Source of the DNA: JAKAIY01 sp963809385
GTDB taxonomy: Bacteria > Chloroflexota > Ktedonobacteria > Ktedonobacterales > JADMIN01
Reading direction: 5' to 3'
Assembly: GCA_963809385.1 (NCBI GenBank)
Contig: CAWEJL010000004.1
Location: forward strand, 508,366 to 572,365
DNA: 64,000 bases
The translations under genes and the position numbers were made by a program. Below, piece by piece: positions 43,858 to 52,653 of the stretch (the stretch's first letter is position 1; each line of letters opens with the position of its first letter). The notes under the pieces are model-generated. The model was not told the origin of the DNA, searched no databases, and worked only from the letters and a program-made list of their open reading frames with translations.

Positions 43858-44565
43858 CTAGGCGACGCGCAGGGCGAGCGCGACGGGCATGTCGAGCCGC
43901 ACCCCGGGCGACATCGTCGAGCAGATGGTGATGCTCTTGATGTACTGGCCCTTGGCGCCCGCAGGCTTGGCGCGCACGATGGCGTCAATCGCTGAGGCCA
44001 GGTTGCTCAGCAGCTGCTCATCGGAGAAGGAGATCTTGCCGATGGGCATGTGGATCAGGCTGGTCTTGTCCACGCGGAACTCGACGCGGCCCGCCTTGAC
44101 CTCGCGGACGGCGCGGGCGATGTCAATCGTCACCGTGCCGGCTTTGGGGTTCGGCATCAGGCCGCGCGGGCCGAGGCGGCGGCCCAGGCTGGCCACCTTG
44201 CTCATCATATCGGGGGTGGCGATGGCGACATCGAAGCCCAGCCAGCCCTCGTTGATCTGCTTCACGTAGTCTTCAACGCCGACGAAATCGGCCCCGGCGG
44301 CCTCGGCCTCCAGCGCCTTCTCGCCCTGGGCGAAGACCAGCACCTTGACCTCTTTGCCGGTGCCAGCGGGCAGCGTGGCCGTGCCGCGCACCATCTGGTC
44401 GGCGTGGCGCGGGTCCACGCCAAGCTGCATGTGCAGCTCGACTGTGGCGTCGAACTTGACGTAGTTCATCTTCTTGAGCAGCTCGATGGACTCAGCGGGT
44501 TGATAGAGGCGATCGACCTCGACCTGCTTGACCGCTTCGAGATACTTCTTGCCGTGCTTTGGCAT
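43858..44565 (-). CDS. rplA: 50S ribosomal protein L1
   Basis: 235 residues, the standard length, starting MPKHGKKYLEAVKQVEVDRL. The L1 signature GRRLGPRGLMPNPKAGTVT is intact. L1 binds 23S rRNA at the stalk near the E site and often represses its own operon. ATG 44565 has AGGAGGG upstream. It is the last gene of the rpmG-secE-nusG-rplK-rplA series; the usual rplJ-rplL partners do not follow. Confidence 0.97.
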   Translation of the reverse strand: MPKHGKKYLEAVKQVEVDRLYQPAESIELLKKMNYVKFDATVELHMQLGVDPRHADQMVRGTATLPAGTGKEVKVLVFAQGEKALEAEAAGADFVGVEDYVKQINEGWLGFDVAIATPDMMSKVASLGRRLGPRGLMPNPKAGTVTIDIARAVREVKAGRVEFRVDKTSLIHMPIGKISFSDEQLLSNLASAIDAIVRAKPAGAKGQYIKSITICSTMSPGVRLDMPVALALRVA

Positions 44566-44703
44566 ACTCTGACTCGCCCTCCTGGTGGCGTGAAATCCGC
44601 AGTGACTGATGGGCGTCGCCCATGGCGAGCCGCCGCTGGCGGCTTCTCGCGACACGGGCAGATGCGTTGTGGAATAACATCATGCGCGCTGGGCGCGCCG
44701 GGC

Positions 44704-45126
44704 CTACTGGACGGTGATGCCCATGGACCGCGCGGCGCCCTCGACGATGCGCTCAGCGCCCTCGATGCTGGTGGCGTTGAGGTCGCGCATCTTGGTCTCA
44801 GCGATCTCACGCAACTGGGCGCGCGTGATCGAGCCGACCTTGCCCTTGAGGGGGTCGGCGGCGCCCTTGGCCACCTGGGCCGCCTTCTTCAGCAGGTCCG
44901 AGGTTGGGGGCGTCTTGGTGACGAAGGTGAAGGAGCGGTCTTCGTACACGGTGATCTCGACGGGGACGATACTGCCCGCCATCGAGGCCGTGCGCTCGTT
45001 GTATTCCTTCACGAAGCCCATGATGTTGATGCCATGCTGACCCAGCGCCGGGCCGATCGGCTGGGCGGGGGTCGCTTTGCCGGCGGGAATCTGTAGCTTG
45101 ATAACCGCCTTGACGCGCTTAGCCAT
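44704..45126 (-). CDS. rplK: 50S ribosomal protein L11
   Basis: 140 residues. The N-terminal domain KLQIPAGKATPAQPIGPALG contains the prolines contacted by thiostrepton-type drugs. The C-terminal rRNA-binding domain has KGKVGSITRAQLREIAETKM. Part of the GTPase-associated centre. ATG 45126 has GAGGAG upstream. It lies 138 bp before rplA. Confidence 0.97.
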   Translation of the reverse strand: MAKRVKAVIKLQIPAGKATPAQPIGPALGQHGINIMGFVKEYNERTASMAGSIVPVEITVYEDRSFTFVTKTPPTSDLLKKAAQVAKGAADPLKGKVGSITRAQLREIAETKMRDLNATSIEGAERIVEGAARSMGITVQ

Positions 45127-45300
45127 GTCTGTTTGCGCTCCTCATGAGGTCACAGGGCGCGATGGTCGCGCCCTCCCTCTGGCGAGCGGAGCGGCTCGGC
45201 GCCGCGCGCTCGCGCATGTACAAATAGCGTACCCATTATAGACGGGCGGGCGCTGCTCGCGCCACATCCGCCCGGATGGGCCGCCCCTGTGGGGCAGCCG

Positions 45301-45410
45301 GTCGCGGTCGCGGTCGCGGCCATAAATGGCCGGCGCACGGACGGTGGGGATAAATCCCCCCGGCCTTTCAAGGCCCCCGTCCCGTGCCCCGGCCTTTCAT
45401 GGCCGGGAAG
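45301..45410. repeat. dispersed repeat family B, copy 1 (nested palindromes)
   Basis: Contains GCGGCCAT-AA-ATGGCCGG, then GCGCACGGACGG, a small GGGGAT-AAATCCCC hairpin, CGTCCCGTGCCCC and GGCCTTTCATGGCCGGGAA. A second copy with the same order of parts lies at 61052-61164. Parts pair internally into a large cruciform. It begins with a triplicated GTCGCG. It sits between rplK and nusG. Confidence 0.8.
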
Positions 45411-45422
45411 GGGCGTTGCCCC

Positions 45423-46079
45423 TTACATCTTCTCGACTTGCAGGAAGTCCAGTTGGACGGGCGTATCGCGCCCGAAGAACGAGACCATCACGGACACCTT
45501 CTGCTTGTCCGCGTCCACCTCACTGACGATGCCGATAAAGTCGGCGAAGGGGCCGCCAATGACCTTGACGCTCTGGCCAAGCTGGTACGTGATACGCGGC
45601 TTGGCCTTCTCTTCTTCGCCCTTCAGCGGCGCGCGGAGGATGTAGGGCAGGTCGGCGTCGGAGAGTGGCGCGGGCTCGTTCTGGGCGCCGACGAAGCCGG
45701 TCACGCCAGGCGTATTCCGCACCGCATGCCAGGTCTCGGCGGTCAGCACCATATCCACCAGGACGTAGCCGGGGTAGACTTTGCGCGCGACGGTGCGGCG
45801 CTGGCCATTCTTGACTTCGACCTCGTTCTCCATCGGCACGACAACCTGATAGATCAACTCTTTGAGGTCCAGCGAAATGATGCGCGCCTCTAGATGGACC
45901 TTGACCTTGTTCTCGTAGCCGGAGTAGGTGTGAATGGCGTACCAGTGGCGGTTGGGATTGCGCGGCTCTTCGGACGCGGCGGGAGTCTCCTCCGCGGCGT
46001 TCTCCGCTTGCTCCGCGACGGCGCTGGCGAGCGCCACGTCCCGCTCAGGCGACTCGCGCTCGTGATCTTGTGGCTCCAC
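45423..46079 (-). CDS. nusG: transcription termination/antitermination factor NusG
   Basis: About 218 residues from GTG 46079, chosen because GGAGG lies eight bases upstream; the frame is open to 46163 but has no site there. An acidic extension of about 40 residues precedes the NGN domain (HWYAIHTYSGYENKVKVHLE), which has VYPGYVLVDMVLTAETWHAV. The C-terminal KOW domain is VKVIGGPFADFIGIVSEVD. NusG tethers RNA polymerase to the ribosome or Rho. The order secE-nusG-rplK-rplA is the near-universal one. Confidence 0.93.
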   Translation of the reverse strand: MEPQDHERESPERDVALASAVAEQAENAAEETPAASEEPRNPNRHWYAIHTYSGYENKVKVHLEARIISLDLKELIYQVVVPMENEVEVKNGQRRTVARKVYPGYVLVDMVLTAETWHAVRNTPGVTGFVGAQNEPAPLSDADLPYILRAPLKGEEEKAKPRITYQLGQSVKVIGGPFADFIGIVSEVDADKQKVSVMVSFFGRDTPVQLDFLQVEKM

Positions 46080-46258
46080 GGTGTAATCCTCCAGTGGTCT
46101 TCCACCTCTGCGCATGCTCGGCGCCAGCCTGGCCCGCGTACCTGGCCCGCGACCGGCGCCCAATCAGGATGGGGCGCCACAAAATGACCAGCGTGGCCGG
46201 TGGATGAGCCTCACGCTCACCGGCGCACGCTGGACAGTGACATCGCTCCGCGCTGCCC

Positions 46259-46750
46259 TTACTTGCCCAGTCCGAGCCCCACGAGATAGGACAGCAGGTG
46301 CCCCAGCGCGAAATCGGCGGCGGCGAGCAAGAGGGACATGATGACAGAGACCGCGATGACGATCAGCGTCATGTTCCAGGCCTCGCGTGTGCCAGGCCAC
46401 GTCACTTTGCGCAGCTCGATGTAGGACTCAGCCAGCCAGCGGGTGAACGGATTGCGCATCAGCGGCTCGGGCACGTAGATGCCGCCCGTCCCGCTTCTGG
46501 CCGTCACGCCGCGCTCGTCGGAGGAGGCCAGCGCGCGCTCAGAGTCATCCTGCCTGGCGGTGGGGTCCACCGCCAGCGAAAGATCCTCTTCTTCTTCACC
46601 GGCGCCCTCATCCTCACCCTCAGGTGCGGAATCCTCAGCGTCCAGCGGAGTCTCTCCGTCCAGGAGTTCCTCTGGCGCGGCGTCGCTGGCCGTGCGCCCC
46701 GAGCCGCGGCGCGCGGCGGAGTTCTTCGCCTTATCAATCGTCTTCGCCAA
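46259..46750 (-). CDS. secE: preprotein translocase subunit SecE with long acidic N-terminus
   Basis: 163 residues. The conserved C-terminal SecE core (TRWLAESYIELRKVTWPGTR, then a span NMTLIVIAVSVIMSLLLAA) is preceded by about 100 residues that are mostly Asp/Glu/Ala and unrelated to the core. Many bacterial SecE are only 60-65 residues long, so the extension is large. SecE clamps SecY in the translocon. Start ATG 46750 gives MAKTIDKAKNSAARR. It is followed by nusG after about 180 bp. Confidence 0.92.
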   Translation of the reverse strand: MAKTIDKAKNSAARRGSGRTASDAAPEELLDGETPLDAEDSAPEGEDEGAGEEEEDLSLAVDPTARQDDSERALASSDERGVTARSGTGGIYVPEPLMRNPFTRWLAESYIELRKVTWPGTREAWNMTLIVIAVSVIMSLLLAAADFALGHLLSYLVGLGLGK

Positions 46751-46864
46751 GGTGAGCGCTCCTCCCGCGTCTCAGGCGGGCGTTGCGGCGGCGCGTATGA
46801 GCGTCGCGCCGCCGGACTATCCAGCGTGAGCCGCGCGCGGGCCTAACGGCAGGCCATCTGACCG

Positions 46865-47035
46865 CTACTTCGTCTCGCGATGCGGGCGATGCTCGCGGCA
46901 GCGCTTGCAATACTTGCGAAACTCCAAGCGATCGGGGTCGTTCCGCTTGTTTTTCTCGGTGATATAGTTGCGCTCTTTGCACTCGGTGCAGGCGAGCGTG
47001 ACCAAAATACGGTTTTCTTTCCCTTTGGCCGCCAT
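46865..47035 (-). CDS. rpmG: 50S ribosomal protein L33
   Basis: 56 residues of the zinc-binding type: CTEC (near 15-18) and CKRC (near 43-46) give four cysteines. The signature NYITEKNKRNDPDRLEFRKY is typical. ATG 47035 has GGAGG upstream. First gene of the secE-nusG ribosomal series, driven by the promoter at 47198-47226. Confidence 0.95.
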   Translation of the reverse strand: MAAKGKENRILVTLACTECKERNYITEKNKRNDPDRLEFRKYCKRCREHRPHRETK

Positions 47036-47197
47036 CGCGGGAATCCTCCAGCCAGATGTGGCGCCATCCACCTACAGCGCTCCAGCAAGCGCGGGAACGA
47101 TTTCCCGCCGGAGCCGCCGTTGCTTGCGCCCGTATGTGAGCGTCGCGTTGATGACATGCGGACATGCGCGCGACGCGAGCGCGCTTCGTCTCAGGCT

Positions 47198-47226
47198 ATT
47201 GTATACCATGCCGGGAAGCCCGTCTA
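47198..47226 (-). promoter_or_regulatory. promoter of rpmG-secE-nusG-rplK-rplA
   Basis: On the minus strand TAGACG (47226-47221), 17-bp spacer, TACAAT (47203-47198). About 160 bp upstream of rpmG. The remaining gap to the tuf terminator (47227-47430) shows nothing else. Confidence 0.6.
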
Positions 47227-47430
47227 GCAGTCTCCCGGCCAAAAAGGCTATCAATTCAGGCCCAGGGCGATGGATGGGCTTGAGATGGCGCGTCCCGTTT
47301 CGTGGCGTCGGGGCCAGTCTGGTCCTAGCCATATCATGCGCCACGTCGTTTTCCGGCGGCGCCCGGCCTTCGCGCCGCGCGGGCGGAAGGGGCCAGGACG
47401 GCGGCGCGGCGTAGGTCCCACGGGAAGCGC

Positions 47431-47473
47431 AAAAACGCGCGCCGCGTATGGCGTTGAGCCACGCGCGGCGCGC
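47431..47473 (-). terminator. Rho-independent terminator of tuf
   Basis: On the minus strand a GC-rich stem (GCGCGCCGCGCGT with ACGCGGCGCGC, two bulged bases) is followed by GTTTTT, 22 bp after the tuf stop. Confidence 0.8.
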
Positions 47474-47495
47474 TATTGTCGCGTATGGTGAAGGT

Positions 47496-48702
<1,207 letters not shown>

Positions 48703-48966
48703 GAGCTTGCAGCGCTCCTCGTAACGGACACCATGTCCACCACACTGCCGGACTCACCCCGCGAGGGGGGCCGCGCCGTCCTGCATCAGAATCCGTGAGC
48801 CGGCGTGAACCATGAAATGACGCGCGTCAGCGGCGGTTCGGGCCACCCTCCGCGCGTGCGGCGAAAGGCGCGCCTGAACACAACAAACGTCCCACCGAGC
48901 GCTCGCCGCTCCGCGCGCCTGGCGCGCTGGGAGCGAAAGTGGCGAGAAGACGGCGGGACCGCTGGG

Positions 48967-49038
48967 AGCCCGAGGCGGGAATTGAACCCGCGACCCCAAC
49001 CTTACCAAGATTGTGCTCTGCCCCTGAGCTACTCGGGC
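48967..49038 (-). tRNA. tRNA-Thr (anticodon GGT)
   Basis: 72 nt. Acceptor GCCCGAG/CTCGGGC, D-arm GCTC-AGGGGCA-GAGC, anticodon arm CAATC-TTGGTAA-GGTTG and T-arm GCGGG-TTCAATT-CCCGC all pair. The anticodon is GGT. CCA is not encoded. It lies between tRNA-Tyr and tuf, a classic arrangement. Confidence 0.95.
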
Positions 49039-49123
49039 GGGCAAGCCTCGCGTCCACCGCGTACCGTCTCCGGCGCCCATGAAGGCGTTGAGCTGGCGTC
49101 GCGGCGGTGTGATCGCGCGGCGG

Positions 49124-49206
49124 TGGGCAGTGGAGGATTCGAACCTCCGAAGGCGTAAGCCAACTGATTTACAGTCAGTCCCGTTTGGCCGCTTCGGTAA
49201 CTGCCC
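49124..49206 (-). tRNA. tRNA-Tyr (anticodon GTA)
   Basis: 83 nt class II tRNA with a long variable arm. Acceptor GGGCAGT/ACTGCCC, anticodon arm ACTGA-CTGTAAA-TCAGT and T-arm GGAGG-TTCGAAT-CCTCC. Anticodon GTA. CCA is not encoded. Confidence 0.95.
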
Positions 49207-49265
49207 CGGTATGCGGTCCTCGTCGCTGGCTCCGTCATCAGCGCCAGTGTCGAGACGCACACAGG

Positions 49266-49294
49266 ATTATGCCCCACAGGCTGGTGGATGTCAA
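49266..49294 (-). promoter_or_regulatory. strong sigma70 promoter of tRNA-Tyr-tRNA-Thr-tuf
   Basis: On the minus strand TTGACA (49294-49289), 17-bp spacer, CATAAT (49271-49266): six of six and five of six consensus matches. It is 60 bp upstream of tRNA-Tyr. The rest of the gap up to 49510 shows no gene. Confidence 0.85.
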
Positions 49295-49510
49295 GCGCTC
49301 TCCAAGCTGGCGGAGAAATCCGCGCGGATGAACATTGCGCGTCACGCGCTCAGACCACGCTGGCGGCTTGAGCGCGTGGCTCAGCGATTCTTAAGGGGTT
49401 CGCCCTATGGCCGCGCGGCGAGACTGTCGCATACAATGGGGGAAACTGCCCCAATGGCGCACGCCAGGCAGGCGAGCACTTCCTAATCCGCGCACAATCC
49501 GCGCACAGGG

Positions 49511-50419
49511 ATGATAAGTATGGTGACTCTCGCGTTCGCCGCGACGCTGGCGCATGCCAGCGAAGGGCCGGTGGGTAATCTGTGGCTGGCGTGGACGCTC
49601 GACCCGCTCCTGCTGATAAGCCTGGCGCTGCTGCTGGGCGCGTACTTCTACGCGCTGGGGCCGCTGCGGCGGCGCTGGGGCGTGGCGGAGCCAGTGGACC
49701 GCGCGAAGGTCGCCTGGTTCGTCATTGGCTGGCTGGTCCTGGCGCTGGCGCTGCTCTCGCCGCTGGATACGCTGGGCGACGAGTTCCTCTTCAGCGCGCA
49801 CATGATCCAGCACATGCTGATCGCGATCGTCGCGCCGCCGCTGCTCCTGCTGGGCATCCCGGCGTGGATGGTGGCGCCGCTCTTCAAGCGCGAGACGGTG
49901 CGGCGAGCGGCGCGCTGGGTCGCGCATCCGGTCGTCGCCTTCGGTATCTTCCAGGCGGATATCTGGCTATGGCACGCGCCCGCGCTCTATGACCTGACGC
50001 TGGCGAATGATACCGTCCACGTCATCGAGCACCTGTCGTTCTTCCTGTTCGGCCTGCTCTACTGGCTGCCTGTGATGAGCCCGACGCCCGCCATCCCGCG
50101 CATGTCGAAGGGGTTCGCGATCCTGTACCTGTTCGTTGGCTGCCAACCGATGGTCGCGCTGGGCGCGCTGCTCACCTTCGCCGCGCAACCGCTCTACCAG
50201 CCGTATGTGGAGGCGCCGCGCGTCTGGGGCCTCTCGCCGCTGGCGGACCAGCAGCTTGGCGGGCTGATCATGTGGCTGCCGAGCAATATTCCCTACCTGA
50301 TCGCGCTCAGCGTGATCTTCTTCCAATGGCTGGCCGAGCGTGACCTGGCAGAGCGCGCGGCGGCGGGCGAGTTCGCTGAGGCGGCTGAGGCGGTTGAGGT
50401 GACGCCGGTTGGGGAATGA
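49511..50419 (+). CDS. ctaG: caa3-type cytochrome c oxidase assembly factor CtaG
   Basis: 302 residues (ATG 49511; ATG 49520 is also possible). About seven to eight membrane spans. The CtaG signature includes LSPLDTLGDEFLFSAHMIQHMLIAIVA-type helix residues with His pairs (HMIQHML), WLWHAPALYD and VIEHLSFFLFGLLYW. The histidines suit copper or heme handling during assembly of the CuA/caa3 oxidase. The C-terminus is Ala/Glu-rich. No cytochrome oxidase structural gene is adjacent. The DUF929-VKOR gene follows on the same strand after 169 bp, so both could serve envelope redox protein maturation. Confidence 0.85.
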   Translation: MISMVTLAFAATLAHASEGPVGNLWLAWTLDPLLLISLALLLGAYFYALGPLRRRWGVAEPVDRAKVAWFVIGWLVLALALLSPLDTLGDEFLFSAHMIQHMLIAIVAPPLLLLGIPAWMVAPLFKRETVRRAARWVAHPVVAFGIFQADIWLWHAPALYDLTLANDTVHVIEHLSFFLFGLLYWLPVMSPTPAIPRMSKGFAILYLFVGCQPMVALGALLTFAAQPLYQPYVEAPRVWGLSPLADQQLGGLIMWLPSNIPYLIALSVIFFQWLAERDLAERAAAGEFAEAAEAVEVTPVGE

Positions 50420-50588
50420 AAAAAGGTCCAGAAAGTCCAGGCGCGCGCGACAGCGTGGGCGTTTGGGCGTAAAATAGCGTGAATAGGGTAGCGCCAGGAG
50501 CTTCATCCAGCATACCAGCGGGCGGGGTTCCGGACACGCCAGGCTCCTGGCGGATTTGATAGAGCAAGTGAGAGGAACGAAAAGAGCG

Positions 50589-52367
50589 ATGGCGAAGTCG
50601 AAACGCCCGCAGCAGCAGCCCAAGCGCATCGGGCAGAGCCAGCCTGGAGGGGTGTCGCGCGCGGCGGCTCCTGCGAGCAAGACCAGCGGCGCCACGACCG
50701 GCGGCAAAACGGACACAACCAGCGCCACGACAAACGGAAAGAGCGCCACGAGCGCCGCCAAAGCCACATCTGCCAGCGCATCGAACCTGAGCGGCATTCG
50801 CGAGCGGACGCAGGGCGCGCAGCAGCGGCGCCCGCAGCAGTCAAAGCGCTACAGCCAGCAGCCGTGGTGGCGGCGCAACCTGGGCGCGCTCATCACCGTG
50901 ACAACGATTGTAGTGCTGATCGGCGTGTTCGTCGGCGTCGCTCTCTACCAGAACAAGCAAGCCGCCGCCGGGATTGGCGACCCGGTTCCCAGCTCGGTGA
51001 TGAAGGACCTCACGACGGTTCCGACCAGTGTGTTCACCACCGTCGGGGCGGGTACCAGCCAGAGCCAGATTACGGCGACGGCGGCCAATACGCCGCTGCT
51101 GACCGCCAATGGCAAGCCGGAATTGATCTACGTCGGCGCTGAGTACTGCCCCTACTGCGCCGCCGAGCGCTGGGGAACGGTTGTGGCGCTGAGCCGCTTC
51201 GGCACGTTCAGCGGGCTGGAGCTGATGCGCTCGTCGAGCACTGATGTCTACCCGAACACGCCGACGCTCTCGTTCCGCAACGTGACCTACACCAGCAAGT
51301 ACATCACCTTCAACGCGACCGAAACCGAAGACCGCAACAATGCCGCCCTGGCGACGCCGCCCGCCGACATCATGGCGATCTTCACCTCGTATAACACCGG
51401 GGGCAGCATCCCGTTCATGAGCTATGGCAACCAATACGTCACCGTCGGCGGTCCGTTCTTCCCGACAATGATGGCCGGGCTGAACTGGCAGCAGGTGTCG
51501 AGCCAGCTCAAGAACCCCAACAGCGATGTGACGAAGGCGGTCATCGGCTCGGCCAATGAGCAGACCGCCATGATCTGCAAGATGACGGACAACTCGCCAG
51601 CCAGTGTCTGCAATACGCCGGTCATCCAGCAGCTCCGAGGCGAAGCTGCCGGTGGCGAAGTAATCTCACCCCTCACCCCCTCTCCCACGAGGAGAGGGGG
51701 GATGGAGGAAGGCGCGGCTGAAGGAAGGATGATACGCATGCAACCAGCGACGTCGCTGGATGGGGCGCGCGGCCCTTCGCGGCTGCTGGCGCTCGTGCGA
51801 AGGTGGCCGGGGCTGACGGCGATCGCGCTGATGGCGCTGGCGGGCCTGGGCGTCTCAATCTACCTGACCATCGTGCATTACGACGCCAAGGTGTCGCTGG
51901 TCTGCACGAGCGGCGGGGTCGTAAACTGCCAGCAGGTGACGAGCAGCGCATGGTCGGTGCTGCCGGGGACGAGCATCCCAGTGACGATTCCCGGCATGCT
52001 GTGGTTCATCGTCAGCGGCGGGCTGGCGGTGTGGGCGCTGGTGTCGCTGGCGCGCGGCGGGATGGAGCCGCCGCGCGAACGGCTGGCGCTGCTGGCCTGG
52101 TCAGCGATGGGACTGGCGTTCGTGCTGTACCTGGTATTCGCGGAGATCGCGCTGGTACAGAAGCTCTGCGAGTGGTGCACCACCATCCACCTGCTGACGC
52201 TGGCGACATTCCTGGTGGCGCTAACCCGCTGGCAGCGGCGCAACGAGCCTGACGAGGCGCTGGAATCGCAGCTAGCCCCACCCGCGCCCACCCACAAAGC
52301 CCCCCAGCAGGCGCTCTCCCGCCGCGCCCGCCGCGCGCTGGAGCAACGCCCCCCACGCGCGCGGTGA
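50589..52367 (+). CDS. DUF929 thioredoxin-like protein joined to vitamin K epoxide reductase (VKOR) domain
   Basis: 592 residues in one frame. Part 1 (1-355) has a Ser/Thr/Gln-rich N-terminus, a span at about 98-119 (LGALITVTTIVVLIGVFVGV) and a DUF929 domain with redox motif CPYC (187-190) in EYCPYCAAERW. Part 2 (384-592) is a VKOR with four to five spans, the loop cysteines in CTSGGVVNC and the active CxxC in LCEWC. VKOR re-oxidises a DsbA-like partner with quinone, so the pair would form disulfides outside the membrane. Residues 358-377 at the junction are encoded by a palindromic repeat. A separate start for VKOR at ATG 51738, with AAGGAAGG upstream, suggests these were two genes fused by the insertion. 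Start ATG 50589 has GAGGAA upstream. Confidence 0.8.
   Translation: MAKSKRPQQQPKRIGQSQPGGVSRAAAPASKTSGATTGGKTDTTSATTNGKSATSAAKATSASASNLSGIRERTQGAQQRRPQQSKRYSQQPWWRRNLGALITVTTIVVLIGVFVGVALYQNKQAAAGIGDPVPSSVMKDLTTVPTSVFTTVGAGTSQSQITATAANTPLLTANGKPELIYVGAEYCPYCAAERWGTVVALSRFGTFSGLELMRSSSTDVYPNTPTLSFRNVTYTSKYITFNATETEDRNNAALATPPADIMAIFTSYNTGGSIPFMSYGNQYVTVGGPFFPTMMAGLNWQQVSSQLKNPNSDVTKAVIGSANEQTAMICKMTDNSPASVCNTPVIQQLRGEAAGGEVISPLTPSPTRRGGMEEGAAEGRMIRMQPATSLDGARGPSRLLALVRRWPGLTAIALMALAGLGVSIYLTIVHYDAKVSLVCTSGGVVNCQQVTSSAWSVLPGTSIPVTIPGMLWFIVSGGLAVWALVSLARGGMEPPRERLALLAWSAMGLAFVLYLVFAEIALVQKLCEWCTTIHLLTLATFLVALTRWQRRNEPDEALESQLAPPAPTHKAPQQALSRRARRALEQRPPRAR
51676..51700. repeat. palindromic repeat family A, copy inside coding sequence
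   Basis: CCCCCTCTCC-CACGA-GGAGAGGGGG, a perfect 10-bp stem, flanked by TCACCCCTCA similar to the arms of the 16817-16874 palindrome. It lies in frame between the DUF929 and VKOR parts. Confidence 0.75.
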
Positions 52368-52384
52368 GCGAGCGGGCGGTTGAA

Positions 52385-52517
52385 ACCGCGCCTGAAGGCG
52401 CCCCACTCGCCTCGCGGCCCACAACGTCCGCCTGCGCGGATACCCGCCGGCGGACCCGGACCCGCGCAGGCGGGTCTTGTGGCGGCTAGAGCCGCCTTGA
52501 GGCGCGAATTTATTCGC
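52385..52517. repeat. cluster of palindromes, repeat family C
   Basis: Contains GGCGC/GCGCC pairs, CCGCCTGCGCGG with CCGCGCAGGCGG (52428-52471), GGCGGC-TAGA-GCCGCC (52481-52496) and GCGAA-TTTA-TTCGC (52504-52517). Non-coding, between the VKOR stop and the TIR-GrpE promoter. It resembles the compound REP/MITE elements common in this sort of genome. Confidence 0.65.
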
Positions 52518-52544
52518 CCGCTCGCCGCTCGCTGCACGCGCCCC

Positions 52545-52573
52545 TTGCCCCGCGGCGCCTCGCATGCTATCCT
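52545..52573 (+). promoter_or_regulatory. possible promoter of the TIR-GrpE gene
   Basis: TTGCCC (52545-52550), 17-bp spacer, TATCCT (52568-52573), 80 bp before the ATG at 52654. Moderate match only. Confidence 0.45.
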
Positions 52574-52653
52574 GACAGCGCCCGGACGCTAACGCGGCGC
52601 ACTCCCAATGGAATCCTCCGCGCCGCCGCCACTCCGGGGAAGGGCGCGCCACC

